Source: a virus. Taken from it: a stretch of DNA of 64,000 nt. The position numbers and the translations under genes were made by a program. Position 1 is the first letter of the stretch, and each line of letters starts with the position of its first letter. Shown here one piece after another: positions 24,978 to 33,512 of the stretch. Under the pieces are notes generated by a model. The model had not been told where the DNA came from. It saw only the letters and a program-made list of their open reading frames with translations, and did no database searches. Location of the stretch: IMG/VR virus record IMGVR_UViG_3300043403_000102, positions 1 through 64,000 of that record; one strand, given 5' to 3'.

Positions 24978-26635
24978 CACAGCGGTGCGTCCATGCCCCC
25001 GAAGCCGCCCCCGGTCATGCTGTCCATCTCGGCCTTCTGCTGCTCGGCGATCCTGGCTTCCATCCCGGCGACGTCGCGCACGTCGAACACGGGGGCCGCG
25101 CTCTTAACGGCGGTCTCCTGGTCGATGAGGCCCCCGGCCTTGGCCGCGACGATGTTGCCGATTACCTTCTGGTCGTCGTCGACGGTGGGCTGGAAGTACG
25201 GCCCCCATTGAAGCGCCAGATACCCACCGGGCCCGAGGGTCTGCTGGCCCATGGTACCGTCGGGGAGCTTGCGAGGCGGGAGCTTGAAGGCGTTCTTCAG
25301 GACGCGGGGGGCCCCCGTCGCTGCGTCGGGTTCCAGGGGAAACTCTTGGCCTAGGAGATGACGGGCCATCTTCTCGACGATGAGCAGCAACGGAATCATG
25401 CCGAGGTCGCCGTATTGGGCTCGCAGGTCGTCGGACTTCTCGAGCATGGGTGCATAGATGTATTCGATGGCCTTGGCCGACTGGGCGGCCCCCGAGATGG
25501 TTTGGGGGTCGACCATCACGCACCGAACGACGTCGAGGGTGTTCTGCTTCAACCGGTCGAAAAACTCCTGCCCGGCCTTGACGCCAGAGCCCGTGATCTC
25601 GAGAAAGTTGGCGGTGCCACCGGGGCCTACGTTAAGGGCGCCCGCGCTACCGGTGCGCACGCTGCCGCCTTGGGAGGCCATGACCTTGGGATCCACGCCC
25701 AGCACCAGCGTGGGGTCCAGGTTCGCCAGGATGGCCTGGTTGATCTGACTGATGATGCGGTCCATCGTGTCGAAGTTCTGCCAGGACCCGTGGCAGTCCG
25801 GGTGACCGTCTTCGCTCTCGGTGACGGGGAGGTTCTGAATCCAAACCCCGGGAAAGAACCCGAGGTTGTGTTCGACTTGGTCTTCGACCTCCCACTCGAA
25901 CGAGGCATCGTCTGTGAGCTGCACGGGCTTGTAGACGATGTCGTGCTCGGAGGTGATGATGCGGCGGTAGAGGAAGTCCACGATCTCGGTGCCGTCGACG
26001 TTGCCCTGCTTATCGTAGTGGTCGACCTCGACGGGGTACCGATATGACTTCAGCACCGCGGCGGGCGTGAAGGTGCGGCGGTCCTTCCACATGATCTGAA
26101 GGTGCTTGGGGTTATGGACCTCAAGGCTGAATTTCCCTTCGCGAACGTGGGCCGTGACCAGGACGGAGCCGCAGGACCCGCCGATGGTGCGGGCCTCGCG
26201 CATCTTGGCGGTGAAGCGCATCTGCTCCATAGCGGCAAGCAAGAACTGCTCGGTGTCGGGGTCACCCTCGACCGTGAGCTTGGGCTTGCGCGTCTCCCCG
26301 AACAGGAGGCCCGTGAACCTATCGACGACGGCCTTGCACAGGTGGTACGGGGCGGTGGGACGTTTGCCACGCACGCTCATGGACATGGCGGGCTGGGTAA
26401 ACCCGTTGGGTACTAAGATCTCAGGGGACACCGTTTCGAGGTTGTCCGCATTCATCCCCCACCAGTCGAGCTTCAGGTGGTTGTACTGGGTCGTGTCATA
26501 GAACGCCTGGTAGCGTTCGATTTGCTTGAAGCGCCTCGTCTCCCCAAGGACGGCGTTCGACTGCAGCACCTCGACGAGTTGGAAGTTCCGCTTGATGGGC
26601 GTTGTGGGGGCTGCCCCGCCGACGAGAGTGCTCAT
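24977..26635 (-). CDS. Portal protein (SPP1 gp6-like)
   Basis: At 552 aa it matches the length and layout of SPP1-type portals: N-terminal KQIERYQAFYDTTQYNHLKLDWWG, a wing region (HLCKAVVDRFTGLLFGETRKP), the FLYRRIITSEHDIVYKPV strand pair, DTMDRIISQINQAILANLDPTLVLG before the clip/stem, and a crown with Leu-rich helix LGMIPLLLIVEKMARHLLG. It forms the DNA-entry dodecamer and docks the terminase. It is the first gene of the head cluster. Confidence 0.9.
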   Translation of the reverse strand: MSTLVGGAAPTTPIKRNFQLVEVLQSNAVLGETRRFKQIERYQAFYDTTQYNHLKLDWWGMNADNLETVSPEILVPNGFTQPAMSMSVRGKRPTAPYHLCKAVVDRFTGLLFGETRKPKLTVEGDPDTEQFLLAAMEQMRFTAKMREARTIGGSCGSVLVTAHVREGKFSLEVHNPKHLQIMWKDRRTFTPAAVLKSYRYPVEVDHYDKQGNVDGTEIVDFLYRRIITSEHDIVYKPVQLTDDASFEWEVEDQVEHNLGFFPGVWIQNLPVTESEDGHPDCHGSWQNFDTMDRIISQINQAILANLDPTLVLGVDPKVMASQGGSVRTGSAGALNVGPGGTANFLEITGSGVKAGQEFFDRLKQNTLDVVRCVMVDPQTISGAAQSAKAIEYIYAPMLEKSDDLRAQYGDLGMIPLLLIVEKMARHLLGQEFPLEPDAATGAPRVLKNAFKLPPRKLPDGTMGQQTLGPGGYLALQWGPYFQPTVDDDQKVIGNIVAAKAGGLIDQETAVKSAAPVFDVRDVAGMEARIAEQQKAEMDSMTGGGFGGMDAPL

Positions 26636-26638
26636 GGC

Positions 26639-26848
26639 CTAAACAGTACCATCCCCGGGCGTGCGGGTGAGAGCCCGCGACATGCGCAGCAGCAACCAAG
26701 CCAGACAACGGTCATACCAAGACAGCCGCACCGCAGGATAGATGGGCCTGTCTGAGGGACCCTTCAAAGCACCGTCGGGGGTCGTCGTTGGGTAGGCGAA
26801 GCTCACCGTGACCGGCGGGCGTGCTTGGCTTTCTGTTTTTGGATCCAT
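26639..26848 (-). CDS. Small hypothetical protein with amphipathic C-terminus
   Basis: The 69-aa frame begins at ATG 26848 with GGAGG about 9 nt upstream. It overlaps the end of the preceding gene by 46 nt in another frame. The C-terminal half is hydrophobic and basic (RLSWYDRCLAWLLLRMSRALTRT), possibly membrane-associated. It ends 3 nt before the portal gene. Function unknown. Confidence 0.5.
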   Translation of the reverse strand: MDPKTESQARPPVTVSFAYPTTTPDGALKGPSDRPIYPAVRLSWYDRCLAWLLLRMSRALTRTPGDGTV

Positions 26849-27180
26849 TTCCAAAGGTCCTCCGGGGTCTCGAACCAGGCCAGCACGTCTTCGGTCGTGA
26901 AGGCCTTGCGCAGGTAGTTGTTCCGCCAAAGGCCACGGGTCTGCTTGCGGCCGTCTTGCAAGGTAGGCAACGCATTCGGGGGCCAGTACGTGAAGCCCCC
27001 GTTGCCGAGGGCCTGGCGGTAGTCGGCAATCTTACGCCCTCGCACGGCCTCGGCCACGGCGTCCTGGTGCTGCTTGGGGTCGAAGATCGGCTGCGGGGCC
27101 GTGAGGTCTTGGCCCTGCCTTACGCGCTCGATGGTGCGGGCGAACTCGGCGGCGTCGAAAACCTTCGAGGGCTCGGGCAT
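26803..27180 (-). CDS. Hypothetical protein
   Basis: The 125-aa product is charged and helical, with a central GGFTYWPPNALPTLQDGRKQ loop and a C-terminal helix rich in Trp/Lys (EDVLAWFETPEDLWKWIQKQ). The basic C-terminus would suit nucleic acid or virion binding. No family recognised. Starts 3 nt after the Tad2-like gene stop. Confidence 0.5.
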   Translation of the reverse strand: MPEPSKVFDAAEFARTIERVRQGQDLTAPQPIFDPKQHQDAVAEAVRGRKIADYRQALGNGGFTYWPPNALPTLQDGRKQTRGLWRNNYLRKAFTTEDVLAWFETPEDLWKWIQKQKAKHARRSR

Positions 27181-27183
27181 GAC

Positions 27184-27474
27184 TTAGGCCCAACCCCAGT
27201 CGTCGGCCAGCATGTCGGTCTGGCTGGCCAACCAAGGGACGAAGGATCCGTCTACCGTTCGCATGATGAGGTACGGGAGGAACTTGCAGACGGTGCCCTC
27301 GGGCATGCTTGTCGCCTTCGCGGTGTTCGCGTTGATGGGGATCCCCCCGGGATAGCCCGCCTGGTAGGCCAGCCACATATTTTTCCCGTTCCACCCCTTG
27401 CGGGAAACCTGACGACCGAGCTTGAGTTGGTTCAGAGCCCAACCGAAGTCGTACACGTATTCGTTGTCGCCCAT
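27184..27474 (-). CDS. tad2: DUF2829 / Tad2-like protein (candidate Thoeris anti-defence)
   Basis: The 96-aa protein has the full DUF2829 layout: FGWALNQLKLGRQVSRKGWNGKNMW at 10-34, then PYLIMRTVDGSFVPWLASQTDML at 67-89 and DDWGW at the end. In established work the phage protein Tad2, a DUF2829 member, binds the cyclic ADP-ribose-type signal made by Thoeris ThsB and so blocks the defence. Length is normal for the family. Whether this copy binds that signal is inferred from family only. The gene overlaps its upstream neighbour by one base. Confidence 0.8.
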   Translation of the reverse strand: MGDNEYVYDFGWALNQLKLGRQVSRKGWNGKNMWLAYQAGYPGGIPINANTAKATSMPEGTVCKFLPYLIMRTVDGSFVPWLASQTDMLADDWGWA

Positions 27475-27758
27475 CAGATCTTGCTCCTGTCGACGGTGGG
27501 GCCTTCCATCTCGCGACGGCGGGCCATGATCTCGGGCTCGGTTGAAACGCCAGGGGGAACGGCGAACATCACGCGGTACCCCGTAAGGGCCCTCACGTCG
27601 GCGTGGTACTGGGCGGCCGATGGGTCGGAGGCCTCCACGGTCACGCGCTTGAAGTCCCCGGGCTTGGCGGCCAAGTCATTGACGTCGGCCTTGATGAGAA
27701 CGACGTCGAACATCTCACTGTGCTCGGGGAAGTTGGTCGGGGTTTCTTTGGTTGTCAT
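27474..27758 (-). CDS. Hypothetical protein upstream of tad2-like gene
   Basis: This 94-aa product starts at ATG 27758, overlapping the methyltransferase stop as ATGA and with AAGGAA 6 nt upstream. It looks alpha/beta (FDVVLIKADVNDLAAKPGDF, YRVMFAVPPGVS). Placement directly before a candidate anti-defence gene makes it worth testing for a related role, but I recognise no family. Confidence 0.55.
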   Translation of the reverse strand: MTTKETPTNFPEHSEMFDVVLIKADVNDLAAKPGDFKRVTVEASDPSAAQYHADVRALTGYRVMFAVPPGVSTEPEIMARRREMEGPTVDRSKI

Positions 27759-29032
27759 GGTGATTCCTTTACAGCGACCTGGCCGGTGAACGCTTCCCAA
27801 CGAGCAAGGGCCGCGTCAACATAGGTGGGATTTAACTCCATCGCAAAGCAACGACGATCCAGCTTTTCAGCAGCGATGATCTGCGACCCAGACCCAGAGA
27901 AGGGTTCGTAGCAAATATCACCCAGGCGGGTGTGGTTGACCATCGCCCGCGTGAACACCTCGACGGGCTTTTGCGTTGGGTGCACACGCTGCCCGTTCGA
28001 AACCTCGTGCGTGATATTCCAGACTGTTCCCTGGTTTCGCTCCCCGTAAAACGGCGGGCGCTCCCCCTTGATCCAACCATAAAGGCAGGGCTCGTGCTGC
28101 CAATGGTAGTCCGAGGCTCCAAAGATGATCGAGGGCTTCGCCCAGATAATCTGGTTGTGGATCAACATCCCGACATCCAGACACGCCTTAATGAACACGG
28201 GAGCCTGAGCAGATGAATGCCAAATGTAGATGGCCGCCTTTTGAGCCAGGGCATAGGCCAATGCCGTCGTCAGGAACCCCGCGAGCATCCGGTCAAGCTC
28301 AACCACGTCACGCCCGTCACCCGCGATCAAATCCCATTTACCTTCCGTCCCTTTAAGATCGGACCGCACGGTGTCTGTGTACGCCACACCATAGGGTGGA
28401 TCGGTGGCCATCAGCAACGCAGTCTTCCCACCCATAAGCCGCGTAACATCAGCATGGTTCGTCGAATCACCACACAGGATTCGATGCTTGCCCAGAACCC
28501 ACAGGTCGCCTACCTGAGACCTTGGCGTCACATTATCTGGTACTTCGTCAGCCCCCACAGGGGGTGCGGAAACATCACCAAGCCCCTTCAACATTGTGGT
28601 CAGGTCCTCTGGCATGTAACCCAGCCCTACAAACCCGTCGGCCACAGTCGACAGGTCCTTCAGCATTTCGGAGAGCATCTTGTCGTCCCAGCCGCCGATC
28701 TCGGAGATTCGGTTGTCGGCAATGAGGAACGCCTCGGCCTCTGCATCAGAGGCGAAAGACACGCCCCGAGTTACAGGTACAAGCCATTCGCCGTCGGGGG
28801 CGACAGTTATTCTGTCGGGAGCTGCCTTGCCGTCGGCCTTCATCTTCGCCAGCGTCTCCAGGCGCCCGTGCCCTGCCACAAGACGCCCGGTGGCCTCATT
28901 CAGGGTCAAGGGCTGCACGAAGCCGAATCGCCCAATGCTCTCGTCAAGCTTGTCGATCCTGTGTGTCTTCGGGTTCCTGGGAGCCTTCAAGATCGCCGTC
29001 AGCGGTGTGTACTCAATGCGAATGGATGACAT
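27755..29032 (-). CDS. ParB/sulfiredoxin-like domain fused to DNA methyltransferase
   Basis: Residues 1-~150 form a ParB-like nuclease domain (LDESIGRFGFVQPLTL, VAGHGRLETLAKM). From ~170 is an amino-methyltransferase: VLGKHRILCGDS, the catalytic DPPY at 211-214, then HPTQKP and the SAM-binding FSGSGSQ near 385. The DPPY-first order is that of a beta-class N6-adenine/N4-cytosine enzyme. ParB-MTase fusions occur in many phages; they probably modify phage DNA against restriction. The ATG is 1 nt after the XRE gene stop. No partner restriction nuclease is visible. Confidence 0.88.
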   Translation of the reverse strand: MSSIRIEYTPLTAILKAPRNPKTHRIDKLDESIGRFGFVQPLTLNEATGRLVAGHGRLETLAKMKADGKAAPDRITVAPDGEWLVPVTRGVSFASDAEAEAFLIADNRISEIGGWDDKMLSEMLKDLSTVADGFVGLGYMPEDLTTMLKGLGDVSAPPVGADEVPDNVTPRSQVGDLWVLGKHRILCGDSTNHADVTRLMGGKTALLMATDPPYGVAYTDTVRSDLKGTEGKWDLIAGDGRDVVELDRMLAGFLTTALAYALAQKAAIYIWHSSAQAPVFIKACLDVGMLIHNQIIWAKPSIIFGASDYHWQHEPCLYGWIKGERPPFYGERNQGTVWNITHEVSNGQRVHPTQKPVEVFTRAMVNHTRLGDICYEPFSGSGSQIIAAEKLDRRCFAMELNPTYVDAALARWEAFTGQVAVKESP

Positions 29033-29242
29033 CTAAGACTCCGATCTCTTTTGAAGAGATGCTTGAACGCGCGCCTCAAGTATCGAGGCCAGCCCGCGAT
29101 CGATCTCTTGAAGCGTGTGGGCCGTGGGGGTGACTTGACCCGCCTCTATTCTCGTCAGCTCACGGGTGCTGATGCCCGAGCGCAGCGCAAGCTCATCCCG
29201 CGAGACGCGGAAGAACGCACGCATGACCCGAAGTAACCTCAC
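29033..29242 (-). CDS. XRE-family helix-turn-helix regulator
   Basis: The 69-aa protein is a single HTH_XRE domain: SRDELALRSGISTRELTRIEAGQVTP, then LQEIDRGLASILEARVQA. The start may be GTG 29242 or ATG 29224. It could control the downstream methyltransferase/anti-defence genes, like the small C-proteins that time methyltransferase expression, or simply be a Cro-like repressor. No operator is evident. Confidence 0.75.
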   Translation of the reverse strand: MRLLRVMRAFFRVSRDELALRSGISTRELTRIEAGQVTPTAHTLQEIDRGLASILEARVQASLQKRSES

Positions 29243-29274
29243 GTCCCGAAAGTGACATGTCTACCGGGGGCCTG

Positions 29275-30048
29275 TCAACGTACATTGATGTTGGCGAAGG
29301 ACGGTCCCGTGTTGCTCGCCTGAGCAGCCCCGCCCCAACGGGACATCGCCTCGCGGCAGAACCACATTGCCATGACGGTGTCGGCCTGCCCGCTCATGGG
29401 GTAGTTGTTGACCTCGGTGGTCCAGACGCACCAGCCGCACTGACAGGTCGGGGGGTGGCCCTCGAACTCGTCGGCGGGGATGACCCAGGCCTTGTTGGCG
29501 AACTCGACTTCTAGGCTGGGCAGGCCGACGTCGACCTTGTGCTTGTTGGCCCCGGTGGTGAAGCTTTCGATCTTGTACCAGAACGAGGCATCGACGCCGC
29601 CGACGTTCCGAATCCAGTCGATGATGGACTGCTGGTATCCGTTGTTCTCGACCATGATGTGCCGCACGTTCGGGTAGCTGGCGTGCATCTGGGCCAGGTT
29701 CCGGGCGGTCTCGGGGCTGGTCCAGGCACCCCTTCGGATCTCCAGAGGGTAGCGGCGCTGGGTCGTGGGGTCGATAGACGCGGCAAAGATGACGTTACCG
29801 GCCCGCGTGGCCCCTGCCAAGTCGACACCCATGAACGTGGGCCAGCCGCTGCGCTGGATATTCCCCAGGGCCACGCCGTGGCTGTAGCAGTTCTTGAAGC
29901 TCGGGAACAGCCGCTCCTCGTCCGTGAAGGCGCGCATCTGGAACCCACGGGCAAAGCTGCGGGGGTTCTCCTGCTGCTCCCTGCGAAGGCGGTCGGCGGG
30001 CCAATGCTCCCAAGGAGCCAGGGCAGGCAGCCGGTGCGTGTGGTTCAT
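29275..30048 (-). CDS. Large terminase, C-terminal nuclease domain (separate gene)
   Basis: The 257-aa protein is an RNase H-fold terminase nuclease with no ATPase domain. Catalytic acids are visible at D76 (FMGVDLAGA), E134 (IMVENNGYQQ) and D223 (QADTVMAMWF). The N-terminal 50 residues (WPADRLRREQQENPRSFARGFQM) match the linker helix that normally joins the ATPase to the nuclease. A CQCGWC loop (202-207) may bind zinc. The missing ATPase half is encoded at 43565-44425. The nuclease cuts concatemeric DNA into genome lengths. This gene keeps the usual position upstream of the portal. Confidence 0.87.
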   Translation of the reverse strand: MNHTHRLPALAPWEHWPADRLRREQQENPRSFARGFQMRAFTDEERLFPSFKNCYSHGVALGNIQRSGWPTFMGVDLAGATRAGNVIFAASIDPTTQRRYPLEIRRGAWTSPETARNLAQMHASYPNVRHIMVENNGYQQSIIDWIRNVGGVDASFWYKIESFTTGANKHKVDVGLPSLEVEFANKAWVIPADEFEGHPPTCQCGWCVWTTEVNNYPMSGQADTVMAMWFCREAMSRWGGAAQASNTGPSFANINVR

Positions 30049-30287
30049 TCCGTCAGTGTAACAACTGTCGTGACCGATGCCCGGAACTGCAGGAGCAACG
30101 CATCGATGAAGGGCTTCCCGTCTTTGGGAGCCACGACACCTCCTGCAGCCATGCTGTAAATCCCGTCATCCATGTCAGCGGAGAACTCAGGGTCATTGTA
30201 GGTCGCTTCGACCGTTCCGTCCTTCAGCAGCTCGAAGGAAGCCAGGCACTCGGGGGACTCGCCAACGGTCATCACGTTGTAGGTCAT
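30045..30287 (-). CDS. Hypothetical protein
   Basis: The 80-aa acidic product contains a short strand-helix-strand pattern (ECLASFELLKDGTVEATY, DMDDGIYSMAAGGVV). It overlaps the upstream fusion gene and the downstream terminase nuclease gene by 4 nt each, so it is translationally coupled to both. Function unknown. Confidence 0.55.
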   Translation of the reverse strand: MTYNVMTVGESPECLASFELLKDGTVEATYNDPEFSADMDDGIYSMAAGGVVAPKDGKPFIDALLLQFRASVTTVVTLTE

Positions 30288-32794
30288 TTAGTTCTTACCG
30301 TCCCTTCTTCAGAATCTGACCCGCTCCAGGGAACAAGTTTTGAGTATGGAATGTCTTTAGGGCGCGGGCTCCAGCTTGGCGCCACTTCTGCCATCACGGC
30401 TTGCACCGTGCGCTGCGTGTCCTTGCCCAAGTCCAGCTCGGGGGACTCGTGAGAGAACTTGAAGCTGCCCTCTTCGCCGTGAAACTCGACCATGCGGGGG
30501 TTGGCCTTAAGGGCCTCCAGACGAACGATGACCCCGTGGATCGCTTCGGGCTCCAGGCCGTGAGCCTTGAGGGTACTGGCAATCTGGTGGGTGTCCGCAT
30601 GCTCGATCATCTTGGATACCTCCGGGTGTAGCGGGCCCTCGACGTGGCGGTCCACACGGGGCAACTTCGCCATATGGGAGGGGACGATGGAGGTGGGGAA
30701 CGCCAACCCGTGGTCTATGAGCAGGGGCGTGCGGGTCTTACCCTCGTAACTGGGCATCCAGTTCCGGCTGTGCCGATCGGTGTTGCCGATAATGAGATCG
30801 AAGGCGCGCATCTTTTGGAACCCGACGGGGTCGTCTTGGATTCCCTCCTGGGCTCTCGCGTGGGCGTTCGCGGTCAAGGTCTTCTCCACGTCCGCGGGCT
30901 TCACACCGAATTTAGCCGCGTTGGCGTTGTAGCGTTCCTGTAGGGCCGCCGTTAATTCCTTCGGTAATCCCTTCGGCTGGTGGGCCGCCTGGACCGAGCC
31001 AATGCCTTCGGGGAGGTCCTCGCGCACCACGGTCGGGGGCACCATGTGCCCGAGGCCGAGGACTTGGGAAAGGGCGTAGGCAGCGACCTCCCGCTTGTAG
31101 CTGGTACCCGGGGTCACGTCAGGACGCATACGCGGCTCCCCCGTGGCAGGCTTGTAGTAGGCCTGAGAGCCGTCAGGGAAGTGTAACCGTTGGGTAACGG
31201 ACACCCCCTTCTCCCCTTCCTTAAGGGGCTCGGCCTTTACGGGGGCCACGAACTCTAGCTTCGCGATTCCTTTGTCGATGACGTGGTCGGAGTCCTTCAC
31301 ATCCTCCTCACTCACCCAGTAGTGCCACTGATGGGACTTGTCCCCTATCTTGCGCTCGCGCTCGACCAGCACGAGGTTCTCACGCCCTGCCATGCGTGCG
31401 ACCCCCGGCATTGTCACGCTAGGCACGTCGCCAGGTGTGGTGGTCTCGACGACAGAGCGCACAGGCTCTGCATGCACGTGAACCGCGGCCCCTATACGCA
31501 CGAGGCGTGACTCGACGACAACCCAGTTCATTCCTCGGAACACCGCCGCAAGGTACAGGTCTTTGCGAGTGCCATAGTCCGCGGCGTAGGCGTGCTCCCA
31601 GCAGTCGATGGCCAGCAACACTGGGCACCCCGCCATGACGCCGTCGGCATGCTTCTCGACGAGGTTCACCCGAGGGCGCCGTTCGACAAGATCCCAAACC
31701 ACCAGCACCCACCCATCGGTCGAACCGCAGGCCGCCCTTAGGTCCCGCGTGAAGTTCTCCCAAGACCCCCAGGACCTCTCGACCGCTTGAAGAAATACAG
31801 GCAAGGGGTGGCCGGGCACCGACGTGAACTGCTCGAAGTAGAACTCGTGCAGGGTCACGGCATTGTAGGCGCTGGGCTCAGACCGCAGGAGCTCGCCGTG
31901 CTCGGCCCACCCCATGCCTGAAAAAGGTTGCACCGCGCGGGGCATCCCGAGCCGATCGGCCACGGTCCCCCGCAGCGTCGTGTACGGGTCGGGCCTGCCT
32001 TGATAAATGTTCGTGGCGGCCTTGCCCCCGAGGGACTGCATGATGATGTCGACCGCTTCGAGCTTGGCCAGGGCCTCGGGCCACGCCGCATACTCGGCAC
32101 GCCAGTCAGGGGCCCCGCTATCGAGCCACCTCCCGAAGGCCTCGGCCCAGGCCTCCTCGGGGTGCTTCTGGGCGTAGTGAGCGGGGGCATAGGTCAGGTA
32201 TTCGACGAAGCCCCGGCTGCTGGTGTTGGGCTCTAGGGTGTCGTCGCGCTGGGGGTATGGGATCGTCGGATCTCCGAACGCCGCCAACCACAGCGGGTTC
32301 GCGCCCAATTCGTACCCGAAGAACACCGCGTGACCCAGCTCATGACGAAGGCAGCGCAGCACCTGGTCAAAGGCATAGGCGAACTCCTGGGTCCGCGAGG
32401 CCAGGCGCCACAGTTCGGCCGTGGCCAGGAACCAGGGGACGTTGATTCTGACGCTCTTGTCCGAGGTCCAGAAGTCTTCCGTCCCCAGGTACCAGGTGGG
32501 CCAGAACGCAGGGGCAGGGGTCTTGTACGTGAACTCGAGCTGTACCAGGGCCAGGGCGTCTTTCAGCGGCCCCACCGCGGGGGCGATCGAAAGCTCCAGG
32601 TGCCTGACGGGGAACGCCAGCAGGGTGCTGGTTGCGGGCCCCCTGGCGGGTTCGGCCGTCAGGGGGTAGGAAGTCTGAATGGCGTTCAGACGGTCGACCG
32701 CACGTCCGTAAAGGGACAAGTGCTGGTCGAGCATGCGGTCACTGATTCCCGTCAGCGCCCCTCGTAGGTAGGAGAAGTCCCTTGCGATTCTCAC
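30284..32794 (-). CDS. Metallopeptidase / superoxide dismutase-like / PI-kinase-like fusion protein
   Basis: The 836-aa protein carries three recognisable parts. (1) HELGH at 151-155 with downstream PEEAWAEAF (212-220), a zinc-metallopeptidase pattern. (2) Residues ~310-432 follow the Fe/Mn superoxide dismutase C-terminal domain: LHEFYFE with H316, GSWENF, and IDCWEHAY with D397 and H401, three of the four metal ligands; H299 might be the fourth. (3) Residues ~535-700 resemble a PI3/4-kinase-like or HipA-like fold: YYKP with K548, FDLIIGNTDRHSRNWM with D673 and N678, LLIDHG with D694. It may be a virion or injected effector; this is inference. Confidence 0.72.
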   Translation of the reverse strand: MRIARDFSYLRGALTGISDRMLDQHLSLYGRAVDRLNAIQTSYPLTAEPARGPATSTLLAFPVRHLELSIAPAVGPLKDALALVQLEFTYKTPAPAFWPTWYLGTEDFWTSDKSVRINVPWFLATAELWRLASRTQEFAYAFDQVLRCLRHELGHAVFFGYELGANPLWLAAFGDPTIPYPQRDDTLEPNTSSRGFVEYLTYAPAHYAQKHPEEAWAEAFGRWLDSGAPDWRAEYAAWPEALAKLEAVDIIMQSLGGKAATNIYQGRPDPYTTLRGTVADRLGMPRAVQPFSGMGWAEHGELLRSEPSAYNAVTLHEFYFEQFTSVPGHPLPVFLQAVERSWGSWENFTRDLRAACGSTDGWVLVVWDLVERRPRVNLVEKHADGVMAGCPVLLAIDCWEHAYAADYGTRKDLYLAAVFRGMNWVVVESRLVRIGAAVHVHAEPVRSVVETTTPGDVPSVTMPGVARMAGRENLVLVERERKIGDKSHQWHYWVSEEDVKDSDHVIDKGIAKLEFVAPVKAEPLKEGEKGVSVTQRLHFPDGSQAYYKPATGEPRMRPDVTPGTSYKREVAAYALSQVLGLGHMVPPTVVREDLPEGIGSVQAAHQPKGLPKELTAALQERYNANAAKFGVKPADVEKTLTANAHARAQEGIQDDPVGFQKMRAFDLIIGNTDRHSRNWMPSYEGKTRTPLLIDHGLAFPTSIVPSHMAKLPRVDRHVEGPLHPEVSKMIEHADTHQIASTLKAHGLEPEAIHGVIVRLEALKANPRMVEFHGEEGSFKFSHESPELDLGKDTQRTVQAVMAEVAPSWSPRPKDIPYSKLVPWSGSDSEEGTVRTK

Positions 32795-32807
32795 AGCGAG
32801 CAGGCTA

Positions 32808-33512
32808 TCAGACTTTGGAGGGCTTGGGCCACAGGATGCGTCGGGTACGACTACCGCTGGCCTGGCTCATGCGGGCCTCGCCACGGCTTAGGAACAGGAC
32901 CTCACCGTCGGGGGCCTCGGCAATCTGATAGCCGCCTTGGGCGATCTCGAAGGGCTCCAGCTCGTGCGTGTCCAGGTACGTCGTGCGGCCGTCGTGGGGC
33001 TTCAAGATGGGGAGGCCGAACCACTTAGGCAGCACGAAGTCACTCACGGGGATGATGCGGGTCTGCCCGAGCAGCTCGACCTCAATGCCGTATTCGTCTC
33101 GCTGAACCGGGTCACCAAGTTCGACGTAGTACGTGCGTCCCTTGGGCCCGTCGACCTTGCGGTCGAGCCTGGGGTTGCCGAACATCTCAAGGGCCTCATG
33201 CGACAGGGTCACGCTCGGGTGCTTCGACTGGCTCATGTCCACGAGACCGAAAACCCGCGACCCGAGCTGCGAATGATAGCCCGCGCTGTCGGCGTTGCCG
33301 TCGTCGTCGACGATGCCCAGGATGGCGGCCTGGTCCGCAGGGATACGCTCGGCGTGGCCATAGAAGGCCATGCCGGGGGTAACGCCCCAAAGCGGGGCCA
33401 CATGCTCGCGGAGCTGCTTGGCAACGGCCGCAACCCACCACGCCACCTCATCGTCTTTGGCGACGGTCGAGTGGTTATAAACGGCGATGTGCGTGATGGG
33501 TTGGTCGGTCAC
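32808..33512 (-). CDS. Putative zinc-peptidase-like protein (HExxE motif)
   Basis: This 234-aa protein contains SHEALEMFGNP near residues 103-113, an HExxE-type zinc site seen in small phage and bacterial predicted proteases. It is preceded by a conserved alpha/beta domain (VTPGMAFYGHAERIP, GYHSQLGSRVFGLVDMSQSK). The C-terminal ~90 residues are beta-rich and may hold a binding module. It overlaps the lipoprotein gene start and precedes the peptidase-SOD fusion. Proteolytic activity is unproven. Confidence 0.5.
   Translation of the reverse strand: MTDQPITHIAVYNHSTVAKDDEVAWWVAAVAKQLREHVAPLWGVTPGMAFYGHAERIPADQAAILGIVDDDGNADSAGYHSQLGSRVFGLVDMSQSKHPSVTLSHEALEMFGNPRLDRKVDGPKGRTYYVELGDPVQRDEYGIEVELLGQTRIIPVSDFVLPKWFGLPILKPHDGRTTYLDTHELEPFEIAQGGYQIAEAPDGEVLFLSRGEARMSQASGSRTRRILWPKPSKV

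Noticed and set aside
26821-27789. Plus-strand frame of 322 codons across the tad2-like region
   Set aside because: Covers four coupled minus-strand genes with SD sites and a recognised family; no domain in the plus frame.
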